Shown one piece after another: positions 54,766-63,900 of a stretch of DNA of 64,000 bases (the stretch's first letter is position 1; each line of letters begins with the position of its first letter). The stretch spans positions 3,162,001 through 3,226,000 of the forward strand of contig NZ_CP014782.1 of the NCBI RefSeq assembly GCF_002005305.1, read 5' to 3'. A model generated the notes under the pieces. The model saw only the letters and a program-made list of their open reading frames with translations, was not told where the DNA came from and did not search any database. Position numbers and translations under genes: made by a program. This DNA is from Shewanella psychrophila (GTDB taxonomy: Bacteria > Pseudomonadota > Gammaproteobacteria > Enterobacterales > Shewanellaceae).

Positions 54766-55989
54766 TTATTTATTTTCTTTTGACTGCCCCTTGGCATAAT
54801 TGGCTTTGTTATTCAGCTTAAGCTTATTGGCCAAGGGCTCGATAGCGCCGCCCTGGAGCAGTATCGAAAACATCACTATAAAGAACACCATATGTACAAG
54901 ATCTATTGCGCCTTCCACACCTGCGGCGGCAGGGATCAAGGAAAACACTATGGGTGTAGCCCCCTTGAGGCCAATAGATGAAATGAACAAACGCTTACGC
55001 CAACTTGCCTCTCTAAAGGGCAAGTAACAGAGCTGTACTGCCAAGGGCCGAGCCACAAACATGAGTAAGGCCGCAGGAATAAGCGACAAAAAGAACACTG
55101 AAAACAGAGTCTGAGGGAAAATTTGTAATCCTAAAATGATAAACATCAGCGACTGAGCCAGCCAAGAGAGGCTATTGAAAAAATGCTTATTGACCTCTTT
55201 ACCCCGCTTAATGCCGTTACCTATCACCACACCCACCACATAGGAGGCGATTAAGATGTTACCACCAGCCAAATCGCTGCCGTAGGCCGCTATGATAAAG
55301 CTCGCCAACACGAATACAGGTATTAAGCCATATTCTTCTAAATGTATGGTGTTGAGCAGGTAAACGGCGAGCTTTCCTACCAGATAGGCAATGATGACCC
55401 CAGCGCCTAACTGGATCAGCAGAGTCTGAGCGATCTCCCAACCTGAAATGGCCTTGTCGGGAGCTAAGGCGATACCGGTTAAAATAACCACCATGACCAG
55501 AGCTACCGGATCATTAGTCGCCGATTCAAATTCGAGTACAGTATCAGTCTTCTCTTTTAACTTTAGCTTCTTAGATTCTAAAATTGAGAACACGGCGGCG
55601 GCATCAGTGGAGGAAACGATCGCCGCAAATAACAAGCAGATAACTAGGCTCCACTCGGTCAACGGATATAACAGAGCCGCTAAGATTAACGTCGTAAACA
55701 AGACCCCGAGCGTCGAAAGTACCCCGCCCTCTTTGTAGGCTAACTTGATGCTCTCATTTGAGGTGTTAATGCCACCAACAAATACAATAATATTCAGCGC
55801 AACGGCCCCCACCATAGAAGTCACTGCCAAGTTATCGTAAACGAAATTAAACTCGCCATTGCCAAGCGCTAACCCTACTCCCATAAAAATCAACAGAGAG
55901 GGGATCCCTAAGGTTTTCGAGGGGTGGTGCAATAGGATGCCTATTGCGATCAACACGGCGATTCCCAATAGGAGTATTTCGTATGACAT
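54766..55989 (-). CDS. CPA1/NhaP-type cation:proton antiporter without C-terminal regulatory tail
   Basis: 407 residues with about twelve membrane helices. The FESATNDPVALVMV segment is the CPA1 motif with the proton-carrying Asp pair (ND). LLFAAIVSSTDAAAVFSIL is another core segment, and the start resembles NhaP2/CvrA. NhaP2 usually has a long cytoplasmic tail after helix 12. Here the protein ends after SILLQGGAIEPLANKLKLNNKANYAK, so the tail is absent. It should exchange K+ or Na+ for protons. The ion is not evident. Confidence 0.85.
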   Translation of the reverse strand: MSYEILLLGIAVLIAIGILLHHPSKTLGIPSLLIFMGVGLALGNGEFNFVYDNLAVTSMVGAVALNIIVFVGGINTSNESIKLAYKEGGVLSTLGVLFTTLILAALLYPLTEWSLVICLLFAAIVSSTDAAAVFSILESKKLKLKEKTDTVLEFESATNDPVALVMVVILTGIALAPDKAISGWEIAQTLLIQLGAGVIIAYLVGKLAVYLLNTIHLEEYGLIPVFVLASFIIAAYGSDLAGGNILIASYVVGVVIGNGIKRGKEVNKHFFNSLSWLAQSLMFIILGLQIFPQTLFSVFFLSLIPAALLMFVARPLAVQLCYLPFREASWRKRLFISSIGLKGATPIVFSLIPAAAGVEGAIDLVHMVFFIVMFSILLQGGAIEPLANKLKLNNKANYAKGQSKENK

Positions 55990-56073
55990 ATATGTCCAAG
56001 TCCTCTATGTAAAAAATGAGAGTGAGAATTCAGGCGACAACAAGACCAGTCTAATTCTGTTTTAAGTTTATGA

Positions 56074-56108
56074 GGGTTAAGGGTTAAGGGTTAAGGGTTA
56101 AGGGTTAA
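56074..56108. repeat. Tandem heptamer repeat (GGGTTAA)x5
   Basis: Five exact copies of GGGTTAA followed by a partial sixth (GGGT). It lies about 85 bases upstream of the antiporter start on that strand, so copy number changes could shift the promoter spacing. Confidence 0.95.
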
Positions 56109-56313
56109 GGGTGAAATTCTGAGTATAGGCTAACTAAACGTTCTATTAAAAATGCGAACTAAGAAGCAGTGAGAAACCTGTCACCGATCAGTGACTTTGA
56201 GACGGCTATTCTACACTATTTATCACCAGTTTTTAAGACGTTAACCAATAGATTAACGAACAATAATGTATCGTCTTAGGCGATTATTGCCAAAGAATAA
56301 ACAAGTATAAGCT

Positions 56314-56350
56314 AAAAAAAAGGCGCCAGAGAATGATGTCCCTAGCACCT
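56314..56350 (-). terminator. Intrinsic terminator of lgt
   Basis: On the minus strand a 12-bp stem (AGGTGCTAGGGA with TCTCTGGCGCCT, including wobble pairs) around CATCAT is followed by eight Ts. Confidence 0.8.
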
Positions 56351-56391
56351 AGTTAGTCTATACCAATCGCTATAAGCTCAAATGTCTCGAG

Positions 56392-57180
56392 TTAAGCCTT
56401 AACTTTCTTATGCAAATAAGGCATCACCAGCAGTACTACGCCAACGATGAGGAATGGCACACTCAACCATTGACCAGCACTCAAGGTCATCCCCTCGGCG
56501 TAAGCAGCCTGCTTAACCTTGACGAACTCTATAGCGAAACGAGCACTGAACACCAAAACCAGGAACAGGCCAAAGATAGCGCCTTCTTTCTGCTTCATTT
56601 CGGTGTATTTGTAAACCGCCCATAGACCAATAAAGATCAGCAAGTAGGCGACGGCTTCATAAAGCTGAGCCGGATGACGAGGTAACATATCGACGCGCTC
56701 GAAGACGATAGCCCAAGGTACATTGCTCGGTAGGCCTAATATCTCTGAGTTCATAAAATTGGCCATACGTACAAAGAAACCAAATATGGCAGTGGCTATA
56801 GCTAATCTATCCAGCAAGAACAAGAAAGGCATATCCATCTTACGACGGTAATAATAGAGCGCAAGAATAGCGCCTAAACCGCCGCCGTGGCTGGCCAATC
56901 CTCCTTCCCATATAGCAAAAATCTTCAGTGGGTTACTGAAGTAATAGGCTGGGTCATAGAAAATACAGTGAGCCAGACGAGCACCGACGATAATGCCAAT
57001 CACACAATACATCAGCAGATTATCTAACGACTCGACAGGCAGCTTTTCCTTGATATAGATGCGCTTCATCACCTGAAAACCACAGGCGATAGCCGTCGCG
57101 AACAAGGCACCATACCAATGCACTTTAAGCCCCATAAAGGAGATTAATACGGGGTCGACGTTCCAAACAAAATGATCCAA
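56392..57180 (-). CDS. lgt: Prolipoprotein diacylglyceryl transferase, Bacteroidetes-like
   Basis: 262 residues with about seven membrane helices. Lgt moves diacylglycerol from phosphatidylglycerol to the lipobox Cys of prelipoproteins. Visible signature parts are IVGARLAHCIFYDP, EGGLASHGGGLGAI, RMANFMNSEILGLPSNVPWA and RHPAQLYEAVAYL. The start (HFVWNVDPVLISFMG) and these parts resemble Bacteroidetes Lgt more than the enterobacterial one as I remember them. It is therefore probably an acquired or second copy. It precedes the antiporter gene in the same direction, but with a terminator between them. Confidence 0.88.
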   Translation of the reverse strand: MDHFVWNVDPVLISFMGLKVHWYGALFATAIACGFQVMKRIYIKEKLPVESLDNLLMYCVIGIIVGARLAHCIFYDPAYYFSNPLKIFAIWEGGLASHGGGLGAILALYYYRRKMDMPFLFLLDRLAIATAIFGFFVRMANFMNSEILGLPSNVPWAIVFERVDMLPRHPAQLYEAVAYLLIFIGLWAVYKYTEMKQKEGAIFGLFLVLVFSARFAIEFVKVKQAAYAEGMTLSAGQWLSVPFLIVGVVLLVMPYLHKKVKA

Positions 57181-57314
57181 AATTCAGCCTTCCAGTTTCT
57201 TTTTAAGAGTAGAGAGATTTAGCTTCTTTGGGCTGTTTTACGCTGAACTTAGTAACTTGGCAAGTTTTCTTAGGATATCCACATGGCTATTTGAGCCAAG
57301 TAGGAACTTTATGG

Positions 57315-57812
57315 CTAAACTTCGATACCTTCGACTTGGCTTCGACGCTCCAATAGTGTCACATCTCTCCAGATACCATCCATCTTACCTAACCTATCTC
57401 TGGTGCCTAAAACGGTAAAGCCACACTTCTTATGAATATGCAGACTCGCTTCATTCTCGGGAAAAATACCAGCCTGAAGAGACCAAAATCCAGCGACTTC
57501 GGACAGCTTTATCAACTCAAGCAGCAGACTAGTCCCAACACCTAACCCTTTAGCCGAGCTGCTGATATAGATGCTCACCTCTGCCACTCCGGCATACACG
57601 GCTCTATTTGAGATACTAGATAAGGCTGCCCAACCGATGAGTCCTCCACTTCGCTCTGCGACGATTCTACATCCTTTGAGCATAGCCTCATCCCATTCAG
57701 GCCAACTTTTAGTCTTTTTCTCAAACGTCGCATTACCGGTTTTGATCCCTTGAAGATAAATCTTCTGCACTTGCTCAAAATCTCCTTCAACAAACTCTCT
57801 AATCTGGGCCAT
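57315..57812 (-). CDS. GNAT acetyltransferase, phosphinothricin-acetyltransferase-like
   Basis: 165 residues. The acetyl-CoA binding motif is in SAKGLGVGTSLLLELIKL, and the C-terminal EASLHIHKKCGFTVLG is characteristic of GNAT, particularly of the PAT/Bar subgroup that acetylates free amino groups of small substrates. VAEVSIYISSS precedes it. The natural substrate may be an amino acid analogue or methionine sulfone/sulfoximine; it is not determined by sequence. A second GNAT gene lies 109 bases upstream in the same direction. Confidence 0.87.
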   Translation of the reverse strand: MAQIREFVEGDFEQVQKIYLQGIKTGNATFEKKTKSWPEWDEAMLKGCRIVAERSGGLIGWAALSSISNRAVYAGVAEVSIYISSSAKGLGVGTSLLLELIKLSEVAGFWSLQAGIFPENEASLHIHKKCGFTVLGTRDRLGKMDGIWRDVTLLERRSQVEGIEV

Positions 57813-57921
57813 TATCTATGCGCTTCCTTCTGACCTGCATGAAACTGAGCTTTCTCAACCTTTTTATATTAAGTCTTATTTTATATACCTTACTTTATCA
57901 ATCTGTACCCTTGCAGATCCA

Positions 57922-58491
57922 TTACTTATAGGGCTGCGGTTTACAGACCAACTCTTTATAAAAGAGCACAGTAGCATCTAACTCGCCACAAGAGCTAAGT
58001 GCGAAGCTAGGGATCTCACCGACTTTCACATAACCCAACTTAGAGTACATGCCTTCGGCTATGTCCCCTTTCTTGGTATCGAGCACTAATAGACTGCGAG
58101 ATAAGGAAAAAGCCAAAGCCTCTACTCTTTGCATTAAAAGTCTAGCGACTCCCAGGCCTCTAGCTTGAGTGTGTACCATCAGCTTCTCTATCTCAGCTCT
58201 ATGCAATCCATTGGCCTTATTTGATACAGAAAGCTGCACCGAGCCAACCAACTTGCCACTCAAACGCGCTACCAATAGATAACGAGCCCCCTTATTGATA
58301 TCAGCTTGCACTCCACACCAGTACTCTTGTGACTCTATCTGAGAAAATGGGCGAAGAAAGCCCACCGATGCACCACTATCGACACAGTCACAGAGCAAGA
58401 GAACTAGCTGACTTTTAATGACGCTATCACTTACATCAAAAGTAATATCTACAATTTCAATACCTTGAACATCACAACAAACTTTAATCAC
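57922..58491 (-). CDS. GNAT-family N-acetyltransferase
   Basis: 189 residues. The acetyl-CoA site is VHTQARGLGVARLLMQRVEALA, preceded by the strand AEIEKLMVH and followed by SLLVLDTKKGDIAEGMYSKLGYVKVGEIP, all typical of GNAT. The N-terminal 40 residues lack family features. The substrate is unknown. It lies upstream of the PAT-like gene and downstream of gabT; the gaps suggest separate transcripts. Confidence 0.87.
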   Translation of the reverse strand: MIKVCCDVQGIEIVDITFDVSDSVIKSQLVLLLCDCVDSGASVGFLRPFSQIESQEYWCGVQADINKGARYLLVARLSGKLVGSVQLSVSNKANGLHRAEIEKLMVHTQARGLGVARLLMQRVEALAFSLSRSLLVLDTKKGDIAEGMYSKLGYVKVGEIPSFALSSCGELDATVLFYKELVCKPQPYK

Positions 58492-58700
58492 TCAATATCC
58501 CCTAGTTAATCGTTTCCCAGACTTAATAGCTCGCGACTTACTTCAGCAAAAGATAAGCCAACTAATCGGTATAAATCCGTTGCTAGAACTGAATGCAGTA
58601 TCTTGCTAATGCTGGATAACTATATTAATGGGCGAGTAAAGCTCGAGGGTACATGTCAGGGGGGAGCAGGTTCGAGTCACCTGATAGTAAAGATGGATCT

Positions 58701-58729
58701 CAGTGAGCCAAACTGAGTTCGGCTCACTG
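58701..58729 (-). terminator. 9-bp hairpin downstream of gabT
   Basis: CAGTGAGCC and its exact inverse around an 11-base loop, 20 bases past the gabT stop. No T-run follows, so its strength as a terminator is unclear. Confidence 0.5.
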
Positions 58730-58748
58730 TACTTTTAAAGGTTGCGAT

Positions 58749-60029
58749 TTAGTCAGCAAGTACACTAAATAACCGATTAAATTTTTCTAAACCTTCATAG
58801 ATTAACTCATCAGATATGGTCAAGGCGGGCAAGAAACGAATAACATTGCCGTAGAAGCCACAAGCAAGCAAGATAAGCCCATGCTCGGCCGCCTTGCCAA
58901 TAATGGCTTGAGTCAAGGCGGTATTAGCCTGCTCATTGTCACCGTCGATAACCAGCTCGATGGCAATCATTGCCCCTTGATTACGTACTTCACCTATCAA
59001 GTTTGGATATCTAGATTGCAGCAAACTCAGTTGCTCATTGAAGATTTGGCCTATCTGATCTGCGCGCTGAACCAGATTTTCCTCTTCAACCACCTCGAGC
59101 ACCGCAAGTGCAGCAACACAGCCAACGGGAGAACCGCCATAGGTACCGCCAAGGCCACCAGGTAGAGGCGCATCCATTATCTCACTCTTGCCAACAACCG
59201 CAGCGATAGGAAAACCACCGGCAATACCTTTAGCCATAGTGATCAAGTCAGGCTCAACATCCCCATGATCGAAACTGAACATCTTACCAGTGCGGCCAAA
59301 GCCCGTCTGAATTTCATCAGCAATCAAGACGATCCCATGTTGATCGCATAAAGCACGTAACGCCTGCAAAAACTCGGCTGGTGCCGCATAAAAGCCACCT
59401 TCGCCCTGAACTGGCTCAACGATAATTGCCGCCACATCGCTTGGTGCGATATCCACCTTGAATAGATTTTCAATCGCCTTGAGTGAGTCTTTTATCGACA
59501 CATCATGATAGGCAGTTGGAAACGGTGCATGGAAAATATCACCAGGAAACGGTCCAAACAGATGCTTATAAGGACTAATTTTTCCCGTTAGCGCCATGGT
59601 TAAATTTGTTCGACCATGGAAACCACCGTTAAAGGCTATAACGCCGCGGCGACCAGTATGCGCTCTGGCTATCTTGACGCAATTCTCTACCGCCTCTGCG
59701 CCAGTAGTCACAAAAATGGCCTTTTTCTCACTAGATCCAGGTGCTATCTCGGTCAGCTTTTCCGCTAACTCAACCGCTGATTCATAGGGATTGATCATCA
59801 CACAGGTATGGCTGAACTTATCTAGCTGCTCCTTGACTGCTGCGACCACTTTCGGATGGCTATGACCGGTATTACACACGGCAATACCAGTACCAAAATC
59901 GATATAACGATTGCCGTCCACATCCCAAAGCTCGGCATTATCCGCTTTATCCACATACACTGGATAGACATTGCCTTGACCACGGGCGATAACTTTAACC
60001 TTTCTCTCTTGTAAGCTACTGTTTGTCAT
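58749..60029 (-). CDS. gabT: 4-aminobutyrate--2-oxoglutarate transaminase
   Basis: 426 residues, standard length. It moves the amino group of GABA to 2-oxoglutarate to give succinate semialdehyde and glutamate. Motifs: TGAEAVENCVKIARAHTGR, AFNGGFHGRTNLTMALTGK, IVEPVQGEGGFYAAPAEFL, IADEIQTGFGRTGKMF and the PLP-Lys segment LITMAKGIAGGFPIAAV. It follows gabD by about 90 bases on the same strand. The two steps turn GABA into succinate. The divergent LysR gene is the likely regulator. Confidence 0.95.
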   Translation of the reverse strand: MTNSSLQERKVKVIARGQGNVYPVYVDKADNAELWDVDGNRYIDFGTGIAVCNTGHSHPKVVAAVKEQLDKFSHTCVMINPYESAVELAEKLTEIAPGSSEKKAIFVTTGAEAVENCVKIARAHTGRRGVIAFNGGFHGRTNLTMALTGKISPYKHLFGPFPGDIFHAPFPTAYHDVSIKDSLKAIENLFKVDIAPSDVAAIIVEPVQGEGGFYAAPAEFLQALRALCDQHGIVLIADEIQTGFGRTGKMFSFDHGDVEPDLITMAKGIAGGFPIAAVVGKSEIMDAPLPGGLGGTYGGSPVGCVAALAVLEVVEEENLVQRADQIGQIFNEQLSLLQSRYPNLIGEVRNQGAMIAIELVIDGDNEQANTALTQAIIGKAAEHGLILLACGFYGNVIRFLPALTISDELIYEGLEKFNRLFSVLAD

Positions 60030-60120
60030 TGTTATTGTCCTAATTTATTCAATCCTAAGCCTGAAAAGATAAGATGACGGACTGCGTCCTAGCTCCACCA
60101 GCCCAGCGTCATCTCAGCTC

Positions 60121-61605
60121 TTACTTATCTATCCCACCCATACACAGATACTTGATTTCCATATAGTCATCTAAACCATACTTAGAGCCTTCTCGGCCGT
60201 TACCCGATTGCTTAACCCCACCAAAAGGTGCTGCAGCATTAGATATAATGCCTTCATTGATGCCTATCATGCCGTATTCAAGCCCTTCACCTACACGCCA
60301 TACCCGACCAATATCACGAGAATAGAAATAAGCCGCTAAGCCATACTCGGTATCGTTAGCCAAAGTGATAGCTTCCTCTTCGGTATCGAAGCTGATAATC
60401 GGCGTCACAGGTCCAAAAATCTCATTAGCAGCCAAGGGCATATCATTAGTCACCCCGGTTAAAATTGTCGGCTCATAGAAGTTTTTACCTGCAATGCTAC
60501 GCTTGCCCCCAGCAATGACCTTTGCCCCCGCAGCCACAGTGTCTTCCACGAGTTTATGTACGCCATCGACCGCTTGTGATGTGATCATCGGGCCTAAGTT
60601 GACACCTTCAGCTAAGCCATCGCCAATCTTCAGGCCTGCCACAGCGGTAGCAAATTTATCGGTAAACTCTTGAGCCACGCCCTGCTGAACTAAGATTCGA
60701 TTGGTACAAACACAAGTTTGGCCAGCATTACGATATTTAGACACGAGTGCGCCTTGGACTGCGGCATCGATATCGGCATCATCGAACACGATAAAGGGTG
60801 CGTTGCCCCCGAGCTCCATCGACACCTTCTTAACGGTTGTGGCCGTTTGCGTCATCAATATCTTGCCAACCGCTGTCGAGCCTGTGAAGGTGAATTTAGC
60901 CACATCTGGATGCTGAGTCAGTACCTTGCCCATACCCGATGAGTCCAAGCCTACAACCACGTTGAACACACCAGCTGGAACACCTGCCCGCTCAGCAAGC
61001 TCGGCCATGGCCAAGGCAGAAAGAGGCGTTGAAGGTGAAGGACGAACCACAAAAGTACAACCCGCAGCCAGAGCGGCAGCCGCTTTACGGGCTATCATGG
61101 CATTTGGGAAATTCCACGGTGTGATCGAAGCCACTACGCCCACCGGCTGCTTGATAACTATGATACGTTTGTCACCTGCAGGTGCCGGAATGGTATCGCC
61201 ATAGACTCGCTTGCCCTCTTCGGCAAACCAATCAATAAAGGCGGCACCATAGGCAATCTCACCTTTAGCTTCGGCTAAGGGCTTGCCCTGCTCTAAGGTT
61301 AAGATACGTCCCAAGTCATCCTGACTCTGCATCATCAAGTTAAACCAGTTACGCAAAATAGCGGCGCGCTCATTGGCCGATTTTTTAGACCAGGCAGGCA
61401 GGGCTTTTTTAGCGGCAAGAACGGCAGCTTCCGTCTCAGCTATTCCGGCGTTATATACTTGAGCCACGACTTGGTCATTAGCAGGGTTGATGACATCGAA
61501 ACGCTCACTATCACCGCTTAACTGACTACCGCTTTGACCATCAGTCCACTGACCATCAATGTAAGAACTGAGCTTCACTAATCCTGAATCGTTAACTTGT
61601 TGCAT
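60121..61605 (-). CDS. gabD: Succinate-semialdehyde dehydrogenase (NADP+)
   Basis: About 494 residues of the aldehyde dehydrogenase fold. Motifs: SITPWNFPNAMIARKAAAALAAG (cofactor), FTGSTAVGKILM, MELGGNAPFIVFDDAD with the catalytic Glu, and NAGQTCVCTNR with the catalytic Cys. It oxidises succinate semialdehyde to succinate. The C-terminal NEGIISNAAAPFGGVKQSGNGREG matches GabD. I chose the ATG at 61605, as GGAG lies five bases upstream; GTG 61611 is the alternative. It is first in the gabDT unit. Confidence 0.95.
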   Translation of the reverse strand: MQQVNDSGLVKLSSYIDGQWTDGQSGSQLSGDSERFDVINPANDQVVAQVYNAGIAETEAAVLAAKKALPAWSKKSANERAAILRNWFNLMMQSQDDLGRILTLEQGKPLAEAKGEIAYGAAFIDWFAEEGKRVYGDTIPAPAGDKRIIVIKQPVGVVASITPWNFPNAMIARKAAAALAAGCTFVVRPSPSTPLSALAMAELAERAGVPAGVFNVVVGLDSSGMGKVLTQHPDVAKFTFTGSTAVGKILMTQTATTVKKVSMELGGNAPFIVFDDADIDAAVQGALVSKYRNAGQTCVCTNRILVQQGVAQEFTDKFATAVAGLKIGDGLAEGVNLGPMITSQAVDGVHKLVEDTVAAGAKVIAGGKRSIAGKNFYEPTILTGVTNDMPLAANEIFGPVTPIISFDTEEEAITLANDTEYGLAAYFYSRDIGRVWRVGEGLEYGMIGINEGIISNAAAPFGGVKQSGNGREGSKYGLDDYMEIKYLCMGGIDK

Positions 61606-61779
61606 AATCACTCCAGTGTGCTTTCATCTGACGATGGCACCAATTTCTTCTCCAGAGATGAAACTGGTATTTAAAATTAATATAGCTATTGAATAGCAAA
61701 ATCAACTCGGGTTAAATACAAAACAATAAACCTTATGTTTTAAGTATGTAAAACTATATGCGGTTAACTAGGTGGCGAT

Positions 61780-62736
61780 TTGAAAAACATCAAGAATAAA
61801 ATGAGTAATAAGCGCTCCATCATCCCAAAAGCAGTCACCGAATATGACCTACGCCTGCTGAGAATTTTCCGTACTGTAGTTGAAAATGGCGGCTTCTCAG
61901 CATCAGAAGCCGAACTCGGCGTGACCCGCTCAACCATCAGCGTGCATATGTCTAACCTCGAGAGTCGCATGAAACTCAAATTATGCAGCCGAGGACGGGG
62001 TGGCTTTGCGCTGACAGAAGATGGTCAAACGGTCTACCATGCCTGTATAGAACTATTCGACTCGCTTAATGATTTTTCAAGGTTAGTTAATAGCCTGGGC
62101 GAAGAACTCAGTGGTGAGCTCATCATGCTGTGCGCCGATCAGCTCGATACACGAATGCAGCTTAAGCTGGCGGAAGTCGTGAAAAAGATACATACGGCCC
62201 AGCCACAATTGCACCTTGTTCTCGACAATGAGGCTCTGAAACATATAGAAAAATGTCTGCTTAAAGAGAAGGCACATATAGGATTATTGCCTAGCTACCA
62301 GCAGGTTGAAGGGCTGGATTACCAAACCATTTACAACGAGCCTATATACCTATGCTGTAGCCATTCACATCCATTTTTCCTGCTTGAAGATAATGAAATC
62401 AGCGCTGATATGTTAGCCCAAACACCAGCCATTCATCCGGGAATAGATATAGATGCCGATGGAAGGGAGCAATTAAAACAGTTAAATTTATCGGCTAAGG
62501 CCTATCAGTTTGATACACGTAAAACCTTAATTTTATCTGGCTGCTATATAGGTTACCTACCACTGAGCTACATTCAACAGGAACTCGAATCCAAACAACT
62601 GAAGATTATTCACAGCGACAGTGCCAGTTATCAATTTAACCTCTCCCTAGTGTCTAAACATAACCCTCGTGAGACCAGTAAAATTGAATTACTGAAAACA
62701 ATTTTCAATGAAGTTTTTAACAAAGAGCAAGGCTAA
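61780..62736 (+). CDS. LysR-family regulator, probably of gabDT
   Basis: 318 residues. The N-terminal HTH is EYDLRLLRIFRTVVENGGFSA, then SEAELGVTRSTISVHMSNLE. The C-terminal two-domain inducer fold shows CADQLDTRMQLKLAEV and LCCSHSHPFFLL. LysR proteins are usually divergent from what they control, and the 174-base gap to gabD is the likely site, so GABA or succinate semialdehyde is a possible inducer. The TTG start at 61780 has AGGTGG before it; an ATG at 61801 is also possible. Confidence 0.9.
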   Translation: MKNIKNKMSNKRSIIPKAVTEYDLRLLRIFRTVVENGGFSASEAELGVTRSTISVHMSNLESRMKLKLCSRGRGGFALTEDGQTVYHACIELFDSLNDFSRLVNSLGEELSGELIMLCADQLDTRMQLKLAEVVKKIHTAQPQLHLVLDNEALKHIEKCLLKEKAHIGLLPSYQQVEGLDYQTIYNEPIYLCCSHSHPFFLLEDNEISADMLAQTPAIHPGIDIDADGREQLKQLNLSAKAYQFDTRKTLILSGCYIGYLPLSYIQQELESKQLKIIHSDSASYQFNLSLVSKHNPRETSKIELLKTIFNEVFNKEQG

Positions 62737-63115
62737 TCTTAAAATAGAATGAAATCCTATCTGTATAAGCCAGCGATGGTTCGTTACTTCATCAAATGGA
62801 AAAAAGCTGGCTTAAAAAATCGTTAAATTTTGTCATATTTTTGACGCAACAGTAAACGAGAGGCTGTTTTTATCTTATGGAAATCAGTTTTTTGTTCGAA
62901 AAACGTCCCCTTTGATAGATTTATACACTAGCCAACATAGCTGTAAAATTGTGTTTATTTACAAAGCCATCAGACTCAAAGAACTGTAAAGAAAGAAGTT
63001 ACTTAGTCTAAATAACTGAAATGTAGTACCCCTTTGCTACCCTTTAGTCAGCCAAGTCACTTACATTAGCCACCCTTTCATTATCGGCAGTAACTTTTTG
63101 ACTATGGGCACAAAC
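62737..63115. other. Intergenic region of about 380 bases
   Basis: After the LysR gene a 9-bp inverted pair (TAAGCCAGC at 62766-62774 and GCTGGCTTA at 62806-62814) encloses 31 bases, possibly a weak terminator. Otherwise AT-rich with no gene seen. Confidence 0.4.
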
Positions 63116-63403
63116 ATGATCAATGTATTGACACGCTTTAAGGCACAAAGTGGCAAAGAACAGGCATTGCTTGAGCTCCTTAAGAGCTTAGTTAAACCGA
63201 CTCGAAATGAACTGGGCTGCGTCAAATATGAACTTCACCAAGAAAATGAGCAACAGGGACATTTCATCTTCATTAAGAGTTTTGTCGACCATGCCGCATT
63301 CGAAAAACATCAAAATACTGGGCACTTCAAACGTTTAAAAAAAGAGATGCCAGCACTCATCGCTCAAGAACCTGAAATTATCATCTTATCTCAGCACGCA
63401 TAA
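63116..63403 (+). CDS. Quinol monooxygenase-like protein (ABM fold)
   Basis: About 95 residues with the features of small antibiotic-biosynthesis monooxygenases: INVLTRFKAQSGKEQALLELL, then GCVKYELHQENEQ and the His-rich KSFVDHAAFEKHQNTGHFKR. Relatives such as YgiN oxidise quinols without a cofactor. The frame opens at 63098; I prefer the ATG at 63116, although neither has a clear ribosome site. It is probably a homodimer. The substrate is unknown. Confidence 0.8.
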   Translation: MINVLTRFKAQSGKEQALLELLKSLVKPTRNELGCVKYELHQENEQQGHFIFIKSFVDHAAFEKHQNTGHFKRLKKEMPALIAQEPEIIILSQHA

Positions 63404-63552
63404 CCGGATAGGAAATCATAAGTTGTGATCCCTACGTAAGTTAGTGTAATTGGACACATCCCTAATGGTAAAAAAGATAATGAAGATATACAATACCTTA
63501 AAATTCAATAAATTAAACCAATCAAATAACATCATGCATGCGAATCAAAGCT

Positions 63553-63822
63553 ATGGATAATCTATTTTTCGATAACCCTACCAGCCATTATTTGCCCATT
63601 CAGAAATCCATTAGAATCCAGGGGCACGTAACCAGCATCTCATTGGAAAAGCTGTTTTGGGATCTGTTAGATCAGATTGCAGAAAGCCAAGGTGTAAAAA
63701 GAAATCAGTTTATCGCTAGCCTATATATAGAAGCTCTTAACCATCACGGGGATGTAAAAAATTTCACTTCCTTGCTTAGATCGGCCTGTGTACAGCATAT
63801 TTTATCTAGGGAGAATGTTTAG
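63553..63822 (+). CDS. Ribbon-helix-helix domain protein
   Basis: About 89 residues. The segment TSISLEKLFWDLLDQIAESQGV, then RNQFIASLYIEALNH, gives the strand-helix-helix layout of a ribbon-helix-helix protein (RHH_4-type). These are usually DNA-binding dimers or antitoxin-like regulators. The later part HGDVKNFTSLLRSACVQHIL completes the family pattern. No toxin gene lies beside it. The ATG at 63553 is preferred to the frame opening at 63538; neither has a strong ribosome site. Confidence 0.75.
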   Translation: MDNLFFDNPTSHYLPIQKSIRIQGHVTSISLEKLFWDLLDQIAESQGVKRNQFIASLYIEALNHHGDVKNFTSLLRSACVQHILSRENV

Positions 63823-63900
63823 CAGCTTATTGCCCTTAGACCAGGCAAAAAATACCACCACAAACAAAGCTTACAAGTAAAGCCTTCATTAATGAAAAAC

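Larger units (their letters stand above)
55990..56391. other. Intergenic region of about 400 bases with heptamer repeat and terminator
   Basis: Between the antiporter start and the lgt end. It contains a tandem heptamer (56074-56108), the lgt terminator (56314-56350) and a degenerate dispersed palindrome (56360-56373). No gene is seen. Confidence 0.6.
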
